Source: Lojkania enalia (taxonomy: Eukaryota > Ascomycota > Dothideomycetes > Pleosporales). From it: a DNA stretch of 64,000 nt. The translations under genes and the position numbers were made by a program. The notes below the pieces were generated by a model that searched no databases, was not told the DNA's origin, and saw only the letters and a list, made by a program, of their open reading frames with translations. The stretch is from the NCBI GenBank assembly GCA_010094045.1, contig ML986592.1, positions 203,213 to 267,212 of the forward strand. Reading direction: 5' to 3'. Positions within the stretch are counted from its first letter, which is position 1. Each line of letters starts with the position of its first letter. Positions 12,500 through 23,360 of the stretch are shown here, in pieces.

Positions 12500-14736
12500 A
12501 TGATGTCTGTGGTAACCTTCACTGGTATGACACTATTGGGCTAAGCGGGAAGGGGAGAACTCCTCGTGCAACAAACTAACTAGCTCCAGCATGTGATCAA
12601 TTCCAATCTCCTAGGGCACTCGCTAATCACGAATCGGGATCTTACACCCCTCTAGACGAAGCGAACGATGAGATTCGACTTTTGACCCTTGAACCACCCC
12701 GGCATGGCGCTCCCGTGTACTGCAATCTCGAGAAAGCTTCTCTAAGGCATCATACGGGCGAATATTCGTCTTTTCTTAGGTCAATTGACCATAATAGGAA
12801 GACGTCACGGCGGGCAATGATTGAATGGGTTCGGTCACACCCTCCGCATCCCGATCATCCTCCCGGGGAGTTTAGTAACGGAGGGAACTACACGCCTTCT
12901 TCGAATGCCTATCGCTTCAAATGGGGGGACTTTGCCGCGCTGTCGTACGTTTGGGGAAATGATCGAGAGGCGGGGCAGATCGTGGTGAACGGAACTGTTA
13001 TGCTAGTTACCAAGAATTTGGAAGAAATTCTACGCAGACTAGCGGCAAATAATGAGTTCCGAGCCAATTACAAAATCTGGATTGATGCCATTTGCATTAA
13101 TCAGAAGGATGAGAGCGAGCGGGCAAGTCAGGTGCGGAAGATGAGAGAGATATACAGTAGTGCTTGGACGGTTATTGCCTGGCTCGGAGAGAGTGGGGAA
13201 TGGACACCGATCCCTGATGCCTTCATATTCCTTCGCCTTCTCGCTTCCTTGGACCATCGCCAGCGAGACCTCCGTCGACTATTTGATCAAGAATGGGGCC
13301 TGCTCAATGAAAATTGTTTCTATATGCTACATGAAATGATGAAGCATGAGTACTGGAGTCGACTCTGGATCATACAAGAAGTTGTCATGGGCGCTTCGTG
13401 TACAGTTCTACGCTGCGGGGATCATCTTCTTGACTGGAACACGTTCTGTGCAGCAATTGCGGTCCTATATCATGGACACAACTGGGACGTCAAAGACTAT
13501 ATGCTTGCTAAGGTGCACCAACGCGGCATGAGTACTGACGCAGTGTGGCAAACACTAAGTCTTCATCTAGTCCATAAAGATCTTCGTCAGCTGAGCCGTT
13601 ATGAGCATGAAGGTGGTGAGCGATTGGGCTTCCGTCGTTTGCTGGAAGTAGCCAATTCAGCCCACTGTCGAGATGTTCGCGACAAAGTGTTTGCGCTGAT
13701 TGGAATGATGGAACCGGAAATTGCGAATGAAGTGGTTCAGGCTTATAGCCTCGATATATCTAGGCTATTCACGACAGTTACGAAAGCCTTCATCACATAC
13801 TACAATAACCTCGAGCCCTTACGTCAAGCTAATCCGTGGGGACAACATGGAGCACCGTCATGGGCAGCTGACTGGACGTGGCGAGGACGTTTGCGGTGGT
13901 CACGTCCAGAGACGAATCCGACAGGGCCTTCATGGAATCCATTAGATTCGGAGCCGAGGCCTGACACGATCTACAATGCTCATAGTGGCAGATCCGCGTC
14001 CATTTCCTTCTTGAATGATTGTTGTCTGTTGCGATGTGAAGGTTTTATATTCGACGAAATCGCTGGACTGGGCGCTAGAGAGCATGGGTTTTTTCATTGG
14101 GCCAAGGAAAGTACAGTACAGAGCCCTACCTGGAGAAGCTCTTATGGGGATGAGTATGCGACCGCCAGAGCGCTGTACAGAGCGCTAATCGGTGGCAGAA
14201 TTGCCAATGGAGAGAGAGCTCAAGACCGTCACTCAGCTCTCATGAGCCTTCCATCCACCTTCCGAGCTGCACGCCCGCAGTTCGCACGGAGAGGCTGGAC
14301 CTGGCTAGCAAATCGAGGAGGTTACTACTTCAAGTGGGAGAGGTGGCGGCAGGCTCATAATGGCTTCATGCTTGGCAAAAGAGCATTGGAGAGTTATTTT
14401 ACAGATACCATACCCGAGAATGCTGAAGAGTCCACTTTCATAGACGTCTTCCGCGGTGTCGAGAGAATGGTAATGGAGCGGCGATTTATGCTCACCAAGA
14501 ATGGCTGCTTCGGTTGGGCTCCTGATGATGCGTACGACGATACAGACGTGAACCAAGTTAGAGTCGGCGACCTAATCGCTATCGTCTTCGGTTGCAGCAC
14601 CCCTCTTGTTATCCGCCGCAGTGCCGAGCATTTCCAGATCGTTGGCGAGGCCTATGTGGAAGGGATGATGGATGGAGCCGCGCTTCGTCTTATTGACGAT
14701 TGCGAATGCGAGCAGCAGTTCTTCACCTTTTGCTGA
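12500..14736 (+). CDS. heterokaryon-incompatibility (HET) domain protein
   Basis: HET-domain proteins mediate fungal non-self recognition and cell death after hyphal fusion (family knowledge). The domain spans codons at about 12934-13390: FAALSYVWGND, then YKIWIDAICINQKDESERA and WTVIAWLGES, the three classic HET blocks. The C-terminal part carries the usual GDLIAIVFGCSTPLVIR and VGEAYVEGMMDG segment, so the protein looks complete. The frame is open from 12580 to the stop at 14736 but has no suitable in-frame ATG near its N-terminus, where YTPLDEANDEIRLLTL is the typical HET start region. A fitting model uses an ATG at 12500, a 25-base first exon and an intron at 12525-12583 (GTATGA...CTAACTAG), giving 725 residues. 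That first exon is inferred. The HET domain itself is certain. It stands alone, next to a peptidase relic. Confidence 0.88.
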
Positions 14737-15973
14737 TATATTCTATATGACGGAATTTATGTCGCGATACATTTTCATCTATAAAACGGGCAACGGCTTA
14801 ATACAATTTGCTGTTCAAAATGAATGTATATTAGACGGTCCGAACTCTGCTTTTAAAAACATATTCGCCACCAGGTTGGAACCCGTAATATCGGATGTAG
14901 ACGTGGTGAGTAAGGCTCCTCCGTTGGAGCTGCTGTTCTCACCACGAGCCGCTGGAGCGAGGCCATCTTATTTGGCGATGAAGTGAAACTGTACCTTTCT
15001 ATCTCACACATTTTCGATCTGAATTTCACAACACACATATTACCTTTTTGCCGCATCATGTCGAAATTAGAATGTCCGCGCAAATACCGATGTCAAGTCA
15101 CGTGTCTCTTCCACACGGGAGGTAGTCATTCGGCAAAGAGGCAGAAGCTCATTGGAGCTTGACCAGGACTGGAATGTAGTCAATGCGAGATTTCATCTGG
15201 GTTAAGAATACAATGGCGAATGCAGCGGCAAGAGGCAGTCTCACTAGACATATAACAAGAGGAGAAAGAGCGTTTTGTGTACACCCTAGCATGTCAAGAA
15301 ACGATTGATATCGCAAAGTCACATTTGCCTATCCCAGCCTATTGAAGCTATCGAGATACTATATATAAAGTTTTCTTATACACTATCATCGCATCACTCG
15401 AAATTGCGCATACTACTTGCTTGTAACTGAAGAGAGACATTGAAGAATCAGGGCAACCTATCCAAAGTGTATTGTATCCTTCATAGTGTCTAATACGGAT
15501 CTTGATCTATTTAAGTAACGCTATATTCATCCGGTCTCGCAAGATTAATGGAATCCTGTATACGGTTCCTAACACAGGATCGTGCTGATGGCATGTGTAG
15601 CACGTGGTAGATGAGATGGGAATATGTTAGTGGAGTCATATCAATGTGAACGGTATAGATATGCCATAGTACAACACCATCAGCAATCGGATGTAATCAA
15701 AACTGTGACAGAGACATTTGATGAATATGAATTATTATGAAGTTGCAGAAAGATGATATTCCCATACTCGCAAAAACTCCTGTTCTGTGACCATTCGGCT
15801 CACCTCTTCTGCTTCGCATCTGTACCATATTTAGCCCTGTTGTTCAATGCTATTTATGGGAAATACTTATAACGAACTGTCTTAGTGCCCATACCAAACC
15901 ATATATAGGACCTCTTCAAAAATGGTATCCCCAAAAACAACGTGCTCGTAACTCATCTAACTGGAGATGTTCA
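14737..15973. other. intergenic, nothing recognised
   Basis: AT-rich sequence between the HET gene and the aspartic-peptidase relic. The frame at 14672-14986 runs over the HET gene's own end and has no protein character. No RNA gene or repeat structure was seen. Confidence 0.5.
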
Positions 15974-16585
15974 TCATACAATATTCCACATCTCCTTCCA
16001 AACCTCACGGGCCAAAGGCTTTTTTAAAATCTCTTCCACATTTACTTCAACCGTGTAATTAAACCCATCGATAGTGATACTCTCGCCGCCGATCTCGAAA
16101 GCTAGGCTAGGAAGGTGGGCTAGCTGATCGCATGATATACGGTTCAAGAATGGGCTGAATTCAGTTTTATTTGTCACGAGAAGGAGTTATATGGGGTGTC
16201 ATCTAGTAAATAGAGTCCCTGTGGAGTGGTAAGCGTTGCGATATCGTTTGGCGTGGGGAGATAGTACGGGTCGGAGGAATTGAGGTTGGTAGAGTTTAAG
16301 AGTAGATTCCATAAGCCCGTCGAGTACGGCGCCAGCCGGGGATAGTCATTTCCTAAAAGCTCCAAGGCGCGGAATTGGCTAGTATACAGATCTAGGTTTG
16401 AACAGCCAAACATCAACTTTTCCTCTTCGTGCGACGATCGCGATAGCTTGAGTAAAAAATCATTCTCCTCCAAGGTCTCTCTGTCGTCCAGTACCTTCAG
16501 AAAATTCGGGTAGTGCCACTGCCATTCGCTCCACGGCGGTGCCAGGTCCAACACACCATCTATTCTCAGTGTGGGCGGATCTGCT
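15974..16585 (-). pseudogene. aspartic peptidase (family A1, pepsin-like) C-terminal relic
   Basis: The minus strand reads RIDGVLDLAPPWSEW, then PNFLKVLDDRETLEENDFLL and EEEKLMFGCSNLDLYT, matching the pepsin-fold segment between the two lobes (typically DGVLGLAP...PNF...F..KL...GEL.FG). It later reads RISCDQLAHLPSLAFEIGG, like the C-lobe SC..L..LP.L.F.I.G motif. The two parts lie in different frames, with a shift near 16175 beside a TGA. The N-lobe with its catalytic DTG is absent, the expected second DTG/DSG reads as LTTPQ, and the usual C-terminal strand is replaced by a short tail. It is therefore an inactive, 5'-truncated copy. An upstream exon may have joined through the acceptor near 16580, but none was found. 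Confidence 0.65.
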
Positions 16586-17937
16586 TCACCTTATTAGTGA
16601 TGACTCCTACTCTAATGTGGAGGCAAAAACGCAGCCCAGAGGTGTGTGCCGCCCACCATTTCCTTAACGCAGGATGAATGAGCATGGGTGTAGTCAGGCG
16701 AACAAAGCCGTCGTAGAACACAACACACCGACTAAATCATGGGTTCTGGGGGGTTTACAGAAAATAGTAAGGCAGGAGCCATTAGTATCACTATCTGTCT
16801 CGTGTATAAATAAGACATTCCCTCCATCAACTTGACCAATCTCACCATTATCCATCCACATTCTATTTCTGAATCCGCCGAATACTCTTGCCATGATCAA
16901 TCTTTCACGCAGAAACAAATGTGTCCTCAAGGCGCCCAGCTAGATCTTAAAGAGTGTTAAAACTGCAAACTGTGCCTCGTAAACCATTTCCCGAGCCCGC
17001 GGACACTTCGATACGAAAGTCGATTGGGGGGTCGCATCAGCTCGCCTAAAGACTGAAGGGCTTACCACTCGAAGTGCGGCGGCTTACCTACAAGGCGTAG
17101 CGGGCGGTTAGTCCTGGGTGGTTACCTTGGATCTATAATCAAAGGGGAAATGAAACTATGAAGGAACCTAGCCGACGGCACTTTGTTGCCCCCACCTTTG
17201 TCAGAAATGGAATCGCTAGTGAGGCTCTGTAGACTGCCTATGAAACGACTGTACCTTTCAAATGAGATCATACCTGTGAATGTCGCATATCATGCAGCAT
17301 CAATTGCTGAGGCAAATATTGATGTACTGAAGGAGGGTAAGTGGCCTGCCTAGCCAGAGGCTGGTAGTGGCGAGACTATATGGGCCTGAAAACAGACCAA
17401 CTATAATAGGATAGTAGAAACATATGATAGTGGATGAACTTCCTATTATTCTGCTCTCTAAAACTCTTCCCGTTCAATTGGTGCTAAAAACCTTTATACA
17501 AAAAGTTGAGATCCACCTCGCATTAAAGGATCTATGGGATGCCACTCATGATTTACCGAAATCGGACGCAGCCTCAACGCGCTACCACAAATAGGTAACT
17601 CATTGGCCTTATTATACGAAACCAACCCTTTTGTCCCACTAGTATATAATAGAGCGTTTCTTACGCTAGAGATAGATAAGAGTATTAAGCGACATAGACT
17701 TATCTTTAAGAAAGTATAGTTTTAGTTTCCGGGAATTTGGCTGCAGCTTTACTAATAACGGTATTCTAGATTAGGTTCGTTACGGGGCGAAATACCTTTC
17801 CGGATCTATAACTAGATTGTACAGAAGAACGAAGAGAACTTACTAAAGAGCTATATATAGGTAAGATGTTAGGGTCTAAATAGGGTTCGAGTTAGAACGG
17901 AGAAATTATTTTTCTAGTCCAGAGACTTAATAACGTA
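16586..17937. other. intergenic, transition into the AT-rich block
   Basis: A minus-strand frame at 16694-16930 (internal start MARVFGGFRNRMW) has no recognised domain and no link to the peptidase relic. From about 17400 onward TA-rich words increase. Nothing here can be named as a gene. Confidence 0.45.
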
Positions 17938-18356
17938 TTTCACAAGCGAGTCGCCCACCCAAGCGAGTCGCCCACTTTTGCCAAGAAGTCATACCCTACC
18001 TACTTACAACGCGATGCGGCAACTACCTCAACCTCAATCAATCTATCAAGAAGGTCAGGTATTACTGGCTATCTCAGCTATCAATTAAGATCAAATCCAG
18101 AGCGTACGAAGCGCTGCAGCTACCTATAGCATCTCCCGAACGACGCTTAGAGACTGACACGCCGGCAAACCTTCACGACGCGATTACGAGCCCAATTCAA
18201 AGAAGCTTACGAAGCTAGAAGAATCGACCATAATACAGCGTATACTAGACCTATTATATCGTAGATACCCTCCTATAATCGATAGTATATGAGATATAGC
18301 CAACCATTTACTTAGAGCTCGCTCTACTAACTAAGTTGGTAAAAACTAACGTAATC
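17938..18356 (+). mobile_element. pogo-like transposon C, copy 1: left end and N-terminal transposase
   Basis: Begins with a terminal repeat made of the 15-base word AAGCGAGTCGCCCAC at 17944 and again at 17961. It then reads into a pogo-type N-terminal helix-turn-helix region (EGQVLLAISAINQDQI, TTLRDR-like, KLTKLEESTIIQRILDL). It is the least mutated transposon piece in the block. It is interrupted at about 18357 by element A and resumes at about 21270 with residues resembling NFI.RIPELRIYF. A more mutated second copy lies at 32431-33350. Confidence 0.8.
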
Positions 18357-21272
18357 CACCACCGAGCGGTTAAAACCACCGAGCGGTCAGTGACCCACCC
18401 AATTTCAATTTCAAAGCAGGATATCTCCACAGCCATTGAAGCAATTGATTATATAGCGATATCTATATGATCCTCACTATTTGGTGTTTCGATTGGAGCC
18501 ATTTTGCACGTCTCAATGCCGTGGCCTGGCTCCCGACAGCGCCCGCAGCGTCTTGGTTGGCGTGGTCGACTGTGACCATTTGGGCCTTTTTGTTCTATTT
18601 GACGGCCTTCTTGTTGTTGCTTTGCTAATTGCAGCCCATCTAATATAGAGACGGTGCTTGCGCCCTTGATTACCTTACGTTTGCGCTCCTTGCGCTTTGT
18701 AAGCATCGTATTTGCCGCCCGGAGATCTCTATTCTCTATCTCTAAAAACGACTGCCTATGCGCTATAGACGTAATACCCTTTGTAAGACTTGCAAGACCC
18801 TCGAGTATTAACGTTGGTGAGCTATCTTGATGTTGTTCTACGCGCTGTTGCATGTATTGCGTCTAGTACTCTACCTCTAAGCGATTATATGGTGTTTATG
18901 ACTACTATTCAGTAGGTTCTAGGAGCGGCGGTGTTGGGGTTTGCAAAGCTTGGATATCGAGCTTTAAAATAACACAATCTGGACTAAATAGGACTAATCC
19001 AGACCCTCTAAAGCCTCTAGCTATATTTTTATTAGTAATAGTGTTATTAAAGGCCGCTTTAAATGCAGGTAGGAAGTCTTCTTTAGTTATATAGTTAATG
19101 CGGTACCGAATTAAGCTTTTAATCTCCTTGCTATATGCACGCTTTAATGGACCAAAATAGCCTATATTAAGTGGCTGTAGAAGATAAGATAAGTGTGGAG
19201 GTATATAAAGTGTAATAATATTAACGTACAGCACAAGCGAGCTGATCACCCAAGCGAGCTGATCATAATGCCAAGACCACACTAAAATCGCGACTACTTT
19301 TCGCAAAATATTGTACTTTCTTGCATTCTATCGTACTATATAGTATAGTAGCCTATTCTTCTATATCTATAACATCATTTTTACACGTCCGCGAGTTATA
19401 CCTAGCCTCGCCGCACTGCCTGCAGCACCTTTAAGTCGGCTGGCCTCTATCAACGCGCGCCTTCTTCCTACCCTTCTTCCTATCAGTACGAGCGCTAAAC
19501 TCTTTTAGAGTAGTTAATTAAGCGCCTTCTTTAATTGTTAAGTTGCCTTCCTTCTATACACACTTTCTTTTATGCGATTAACGTTGTATAGCAGCCTTAT
19601 TAGCTGCTTAAAGCTTAGTAACCTGAGCGCGCAATAATACGTTTTTATATATTATATACGCAGTACCCTTTGTAAACTATTTAAACGCCTCTACTATTAA
19701 AGTAGGCAAGCTATCTAGGTGCTTTTAAACTCTTAATTAAACGTACGTAGATTAAGACCTAAATTTAATAGGATTACTTAGTATTTTTAACTCCTAAGAG
19801 GTATCTTTAACTATAGGGGGTATTAGTATACGTAGTTAAACTTCAAGCTTTAATAGTACTATATCTAGGTTAAATAGAACTAGGCTAGCACCTTAAAAGC
19901 TACTTAGGATATTACTCTTCGTAATTACTGCGTTAAAAGCTACTTTAAAGTAGGGTAAGAACTCGATTTTCGTAATATAGTTAATATAACCGCGTATCAG
20001 CTACTCGATTTAGTACCTATACGTAGTCTTTAAAGGCGAGAAATAACCTATATCTAATAGCTGTAGTAGATATAATAAATGTAGAGGTATATAGAGAGTA
20101 ATAATATTCTTTTCCTTATAAAGCTGCCTAAATTTAAGCGAGTTATAGTTCTTATAGCCGTCGAGAATTAGTAATTAATATATACTAATAGTACAATCCT
20201 TTATATACGCGTTAAAGTGCTTTAACTACTTAATACTAATATTATTTATCGTCCAGCTGTTATCAGTAACCTATATAGCCCAGGTTAGTAGAATATTATC
20301 TTCTTTATACTATATAGAAAGGTGGTAAATACCTGTAAAGATAATAAAAGGTAGTATTATCTATCCTATCGTGTTAATACCCTAAATAACTATAGTCTAC
20401 TTGCGATTACCTGGCTAGAGCTACTTTAGTTAATTCCGTCTCTTAGAGCTAGTAACTACTACTTCTATCGATATTATACCTATTATAAAGCCTAATTCGT
20501 CGAAGTTGTATATATTTTCGTTAATAATACTATACTTAGCCTTTATATTCTATATAAGGTAGAACTAGCCTCCTATAACCTTAAAATCCTTATATTTAGC
20601 TCTTAAATAGTCGTACTTTTAATTAAATTTAACCTTAAGCTTAGGCGTATATTTAATAAAGTTCTCTACCTAGTTCTTTCTAACCTAGCTAGTAGAGCAT
20701 ATAGCTAGTAGTAAATTAGCTATATCTTAAACAGTAGCAAGCTGTAGTAGAAATCCTCTTATATCTAGATCTAGTATATGCTAAATAATTACCTACTCCT
20801 TAGTCTTACTAAGTTTTATTAAATTAGGCCGGCAATCGCGTTATAGAGCTGTTTCTTGCCTTTATATACTAAATATATTTTAAGAGATATTATAGATTAA
20901 TATAATACGACGTATAGTTAGTATCGCGTCTTATTAAAAAGTTTAAAGTATAAGCTATATTCTAGTTTCTTTTTAAATTAATTCTATAGTTGTTAGTTAT
21001 AGTATAATACTATAAAGTATAATTATCGCAATTTTAGTAGAGTCTTAGTATTATAATCAGCTCGCTTAGGTAATCAGCTCGCTTATACTATATATTATAG
21101 CTAGATTTAACTTAAATTAACCTTATTTAAAAGCTTTATTTACTATAGTTATATCGGCTTTAGATAAGTATATTCTATTACGTAGTTATAGAAATATTAC
21201 GAAAATTAATAGGGTAGTAAAGATTTTAGTAGGTTACTAACCGCTTAGTAGTTTTAACCGTTTAGTAGTAGA
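18357..21272 (-). mobile_element. pogo-like transposon A, transposase C-terminal half, interrupted by element B
   Basis: Ends are marked by the word CACCGAGCGGT at 18360 and 18377, and by its mutated inverse (CCGCTTAGTAG, CCGTTTAGTAG) at 21241 and 21258. The minus strand carries two open pieces. 19306-18905 reads LYIPPHLSYLLQPLNIGYFG and FRGSGLVLFSPD, the end of a DDE-superfamily domain. 18853-18449 reads a charged, coiled tail ending in CGRCREPGHGIETCK, the zinc-knuckle tail common in fungal Fot1-like transposases. Element B sits at 19228-21090, and little of A is left beyond it, so A also lost its N-terminal half. Confidence 0.8.
19228..21090 (-). mobile_element. pogo-like transposon B, full-length and heavily RIP-mutated
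   Basis: Left terminal repeat has the word CAAGCGAGCTGATCA at 19234 and 19251. The right end has its inverse at 21056 and 21073. The resulting length of about 1.86 kb is usual for Fot1/pogo elements. The interior aligns with element A in the same orientation: the stretch at 20041-20100 matches 19157-19216, about 810 and 800 bases from their left ends. No reading frame survives. B inserted into A next to a TA. Confidence 0.8.
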
Positions 21273-21410
21273 TTATATTAGCTAATAAACTTTATTAATT
21301 ATATTCCTAAGCTTAGAATATACTTCTATTAAAAATACAACTACTAGAAAGCTTTCTATAAAAACTCTAAAGTTATTAGTAGCTAGTTTAATCTAGTATA
21401 ATATATTCTA

Positions 21411-22018
21411 CTATCGAAGCGGCTAAACTATCGAAGCGGCTACTTTTTCTTAGCGTTATAAACACTACATACGAACTATAATAAATCTATAATACGACCT
21501 TCTATTAATTTAATAAGAAGGTAAAATTAAGCTTACCTTATAGGTATATAAATTAGGCTAATTTAAAAGCGTGTAATACGCTGCTATAGCTTTTAATATA
21601 TAATATTAATAATTCTCTACTTAACTTTATAGAATTGCATTTCGCTCTTATATATAACTAAATCGCTAGAAGCTTATAGTAACTAAAGAATAAACAATTG
21701 TATAATATATTCTTAACCTTAATTTATAAGGATTTATACTCTAGCTATATAAGATAGTAGATATAGTAGATAAACTATTAGGCATATATAGTAGAATACC
21801 TATAGGAAAGAATTAGCCTAAACAATTTATAACATATATAAACAAGCTTAAAATAGCCTTTAATTAAGTAAAGGATTACTAAAGAATAAAATAAGAGAAT
21901 CTAGAGGTTATTAACGCGTAGTTTAAACTTATATAAGATATAATTATAAAATATAGTATATATAATAATAATATCTACAACTTTAATAAGATAGGCTTTT
22001 AGATAGGTATTAACGTAC
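21411..22018 (+). mobile_element. pogo-like transposon D, left end and N-terminal transposase
   Basis: Starts with the word CTATCGAAGCGGCTA at 21411 and 21428, nested in the resumed part of element C. Translation through stops resembles a pogo HTH and the start of the DDE domain, ending in a NNIYNFNKIGF-like version of the family's D..N.DE.GF motif. It is cut at about 22018 by element E. Confidence 0.7.
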
Positions 22019-22021
22019 CTT

Positions 22022-23360
22022 ACAAGTAAGCGGCCTATATAAGTAAGCGGTCTACTCTATTACTAAAACGTAATACCTAAGCTTTTAATAATAATATAAT
22101 AATAAAATATTAAGAATATAGTCTAAAACGAGAATTAAGTAAATTTAGCCCTTTTAGCTACTAAAAGAGGCTAAATAAATAGCGAAAGACGTATTACTTT
22201 AATATTTAATATAATTTAAACGACCGTATACTAATAATACGCCGGAATCTACTTACAGCGCAATTATAAGCCTAACTTAAAGAGACTAACAAAACCTAAA
22301 GAGGAGGTTATTATCTAATATATATTTAACCTAGATTCGCGAGGATTTATATCTACTTTAGCTGCTATATAAGATATAGCTAATAGCTTACTTATTAAAT
22401 ATAGTATAGGCTAGATTAGTATATATTAGCCTAGGAACTTTATTAAACGTACTTCTAAGCTTAAAATACGCCTAAATCGGCCTTATAATTGCTAGAGAGC
22501 TCTATATAAAAATTTTAAAGTAATTAAAGGCTGGTTTAGACTTATATAGCGTACTAAAGAGAAGTATAATATTATAGATAAGGATATATATAACTTTAAC
22601 AAATCTAGCTTTTAAATAGACGTTATTTTATTATAACTAGTTATTATAGGTATAGAGAGATATAATTAACTAAAGGCAATTTAATTAGGTAATTATAAAT
22701 AGATTTTAGTAATTTAGGGGATTAATACTACTAGTTAGGCGCTTCTACCCTTTATTATTATTACTAGCTACTACTATCTCTCTACCTAGTATAAAGGCGA
22801 TAATATACCTAAAAACTAGGCTATTATAGTTAGTAAAAACGGCTAGATAATAAATAAAATTAGTATTAAGTAGTTAAAATCTTTTATAGGTATATAAGAG
22901 ATTATATAATAGGCGCGTATCAACTACTAATCTTTAATAGTTATAACAGCTATAACTGGCTTAATTTCTAGAAACTCTACGAGGAATAGAGTATTATTCT
23001 ACTCTATATACCAGCTTGTTTATTATATCTATTATAGCTACTAGATATAGGTTACTTTTTACTATTAAAACGTATATATAGAAATTAGATCTTAGTCTTA
23101 GTATATAATTATATTAACTATATTATAAAACTTAAGTTCTTTCTAGCCTTTAAAACTACTTTTAATATATTAATTATAAAGGATAATATCTATATAAGTT
23201 TTTAAGGAGCTAGTTTAGTTCTATTTAATCTAAAAGTAGTACTTTTAAAGTTTAATATAAAGCTTCGTACGCTAATACTACTAGGACTAGGGAGGTATCC
23301 AACAGCCTGCTATCAGACCCTCCGGATTCTATAGAGGAGTAATTTCGGGCCTATACTTTA
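22022..23360 (+). mobile_element. pogo-like transposon E, most of a transposase, RIP-mutated
   Basis: Left terminal repeat has AAGTAAGCGG at 22024 and 22041. Through stops the plus strand reads the HTH region (KPNLKRLTKPKEEVII), the NFIKR...PELKIRL-type segment, DIYNFNKSSF for the first DDE motif, and near 23240 LKFNIKLRTLILLGLG, the mutated L.VKLRTPTPPGTG tail. The element stops near 23360, where the minus-strand gypsy element begins. Confidence 0.7.

Noticed and set aside
16694..16930. Frame at 16694-16930 as the N-terminal lobe of the peptidase relic
   Set aside because: Contains no DTG/DSG motif or pepsin-like strands, so there is no support for joining it.
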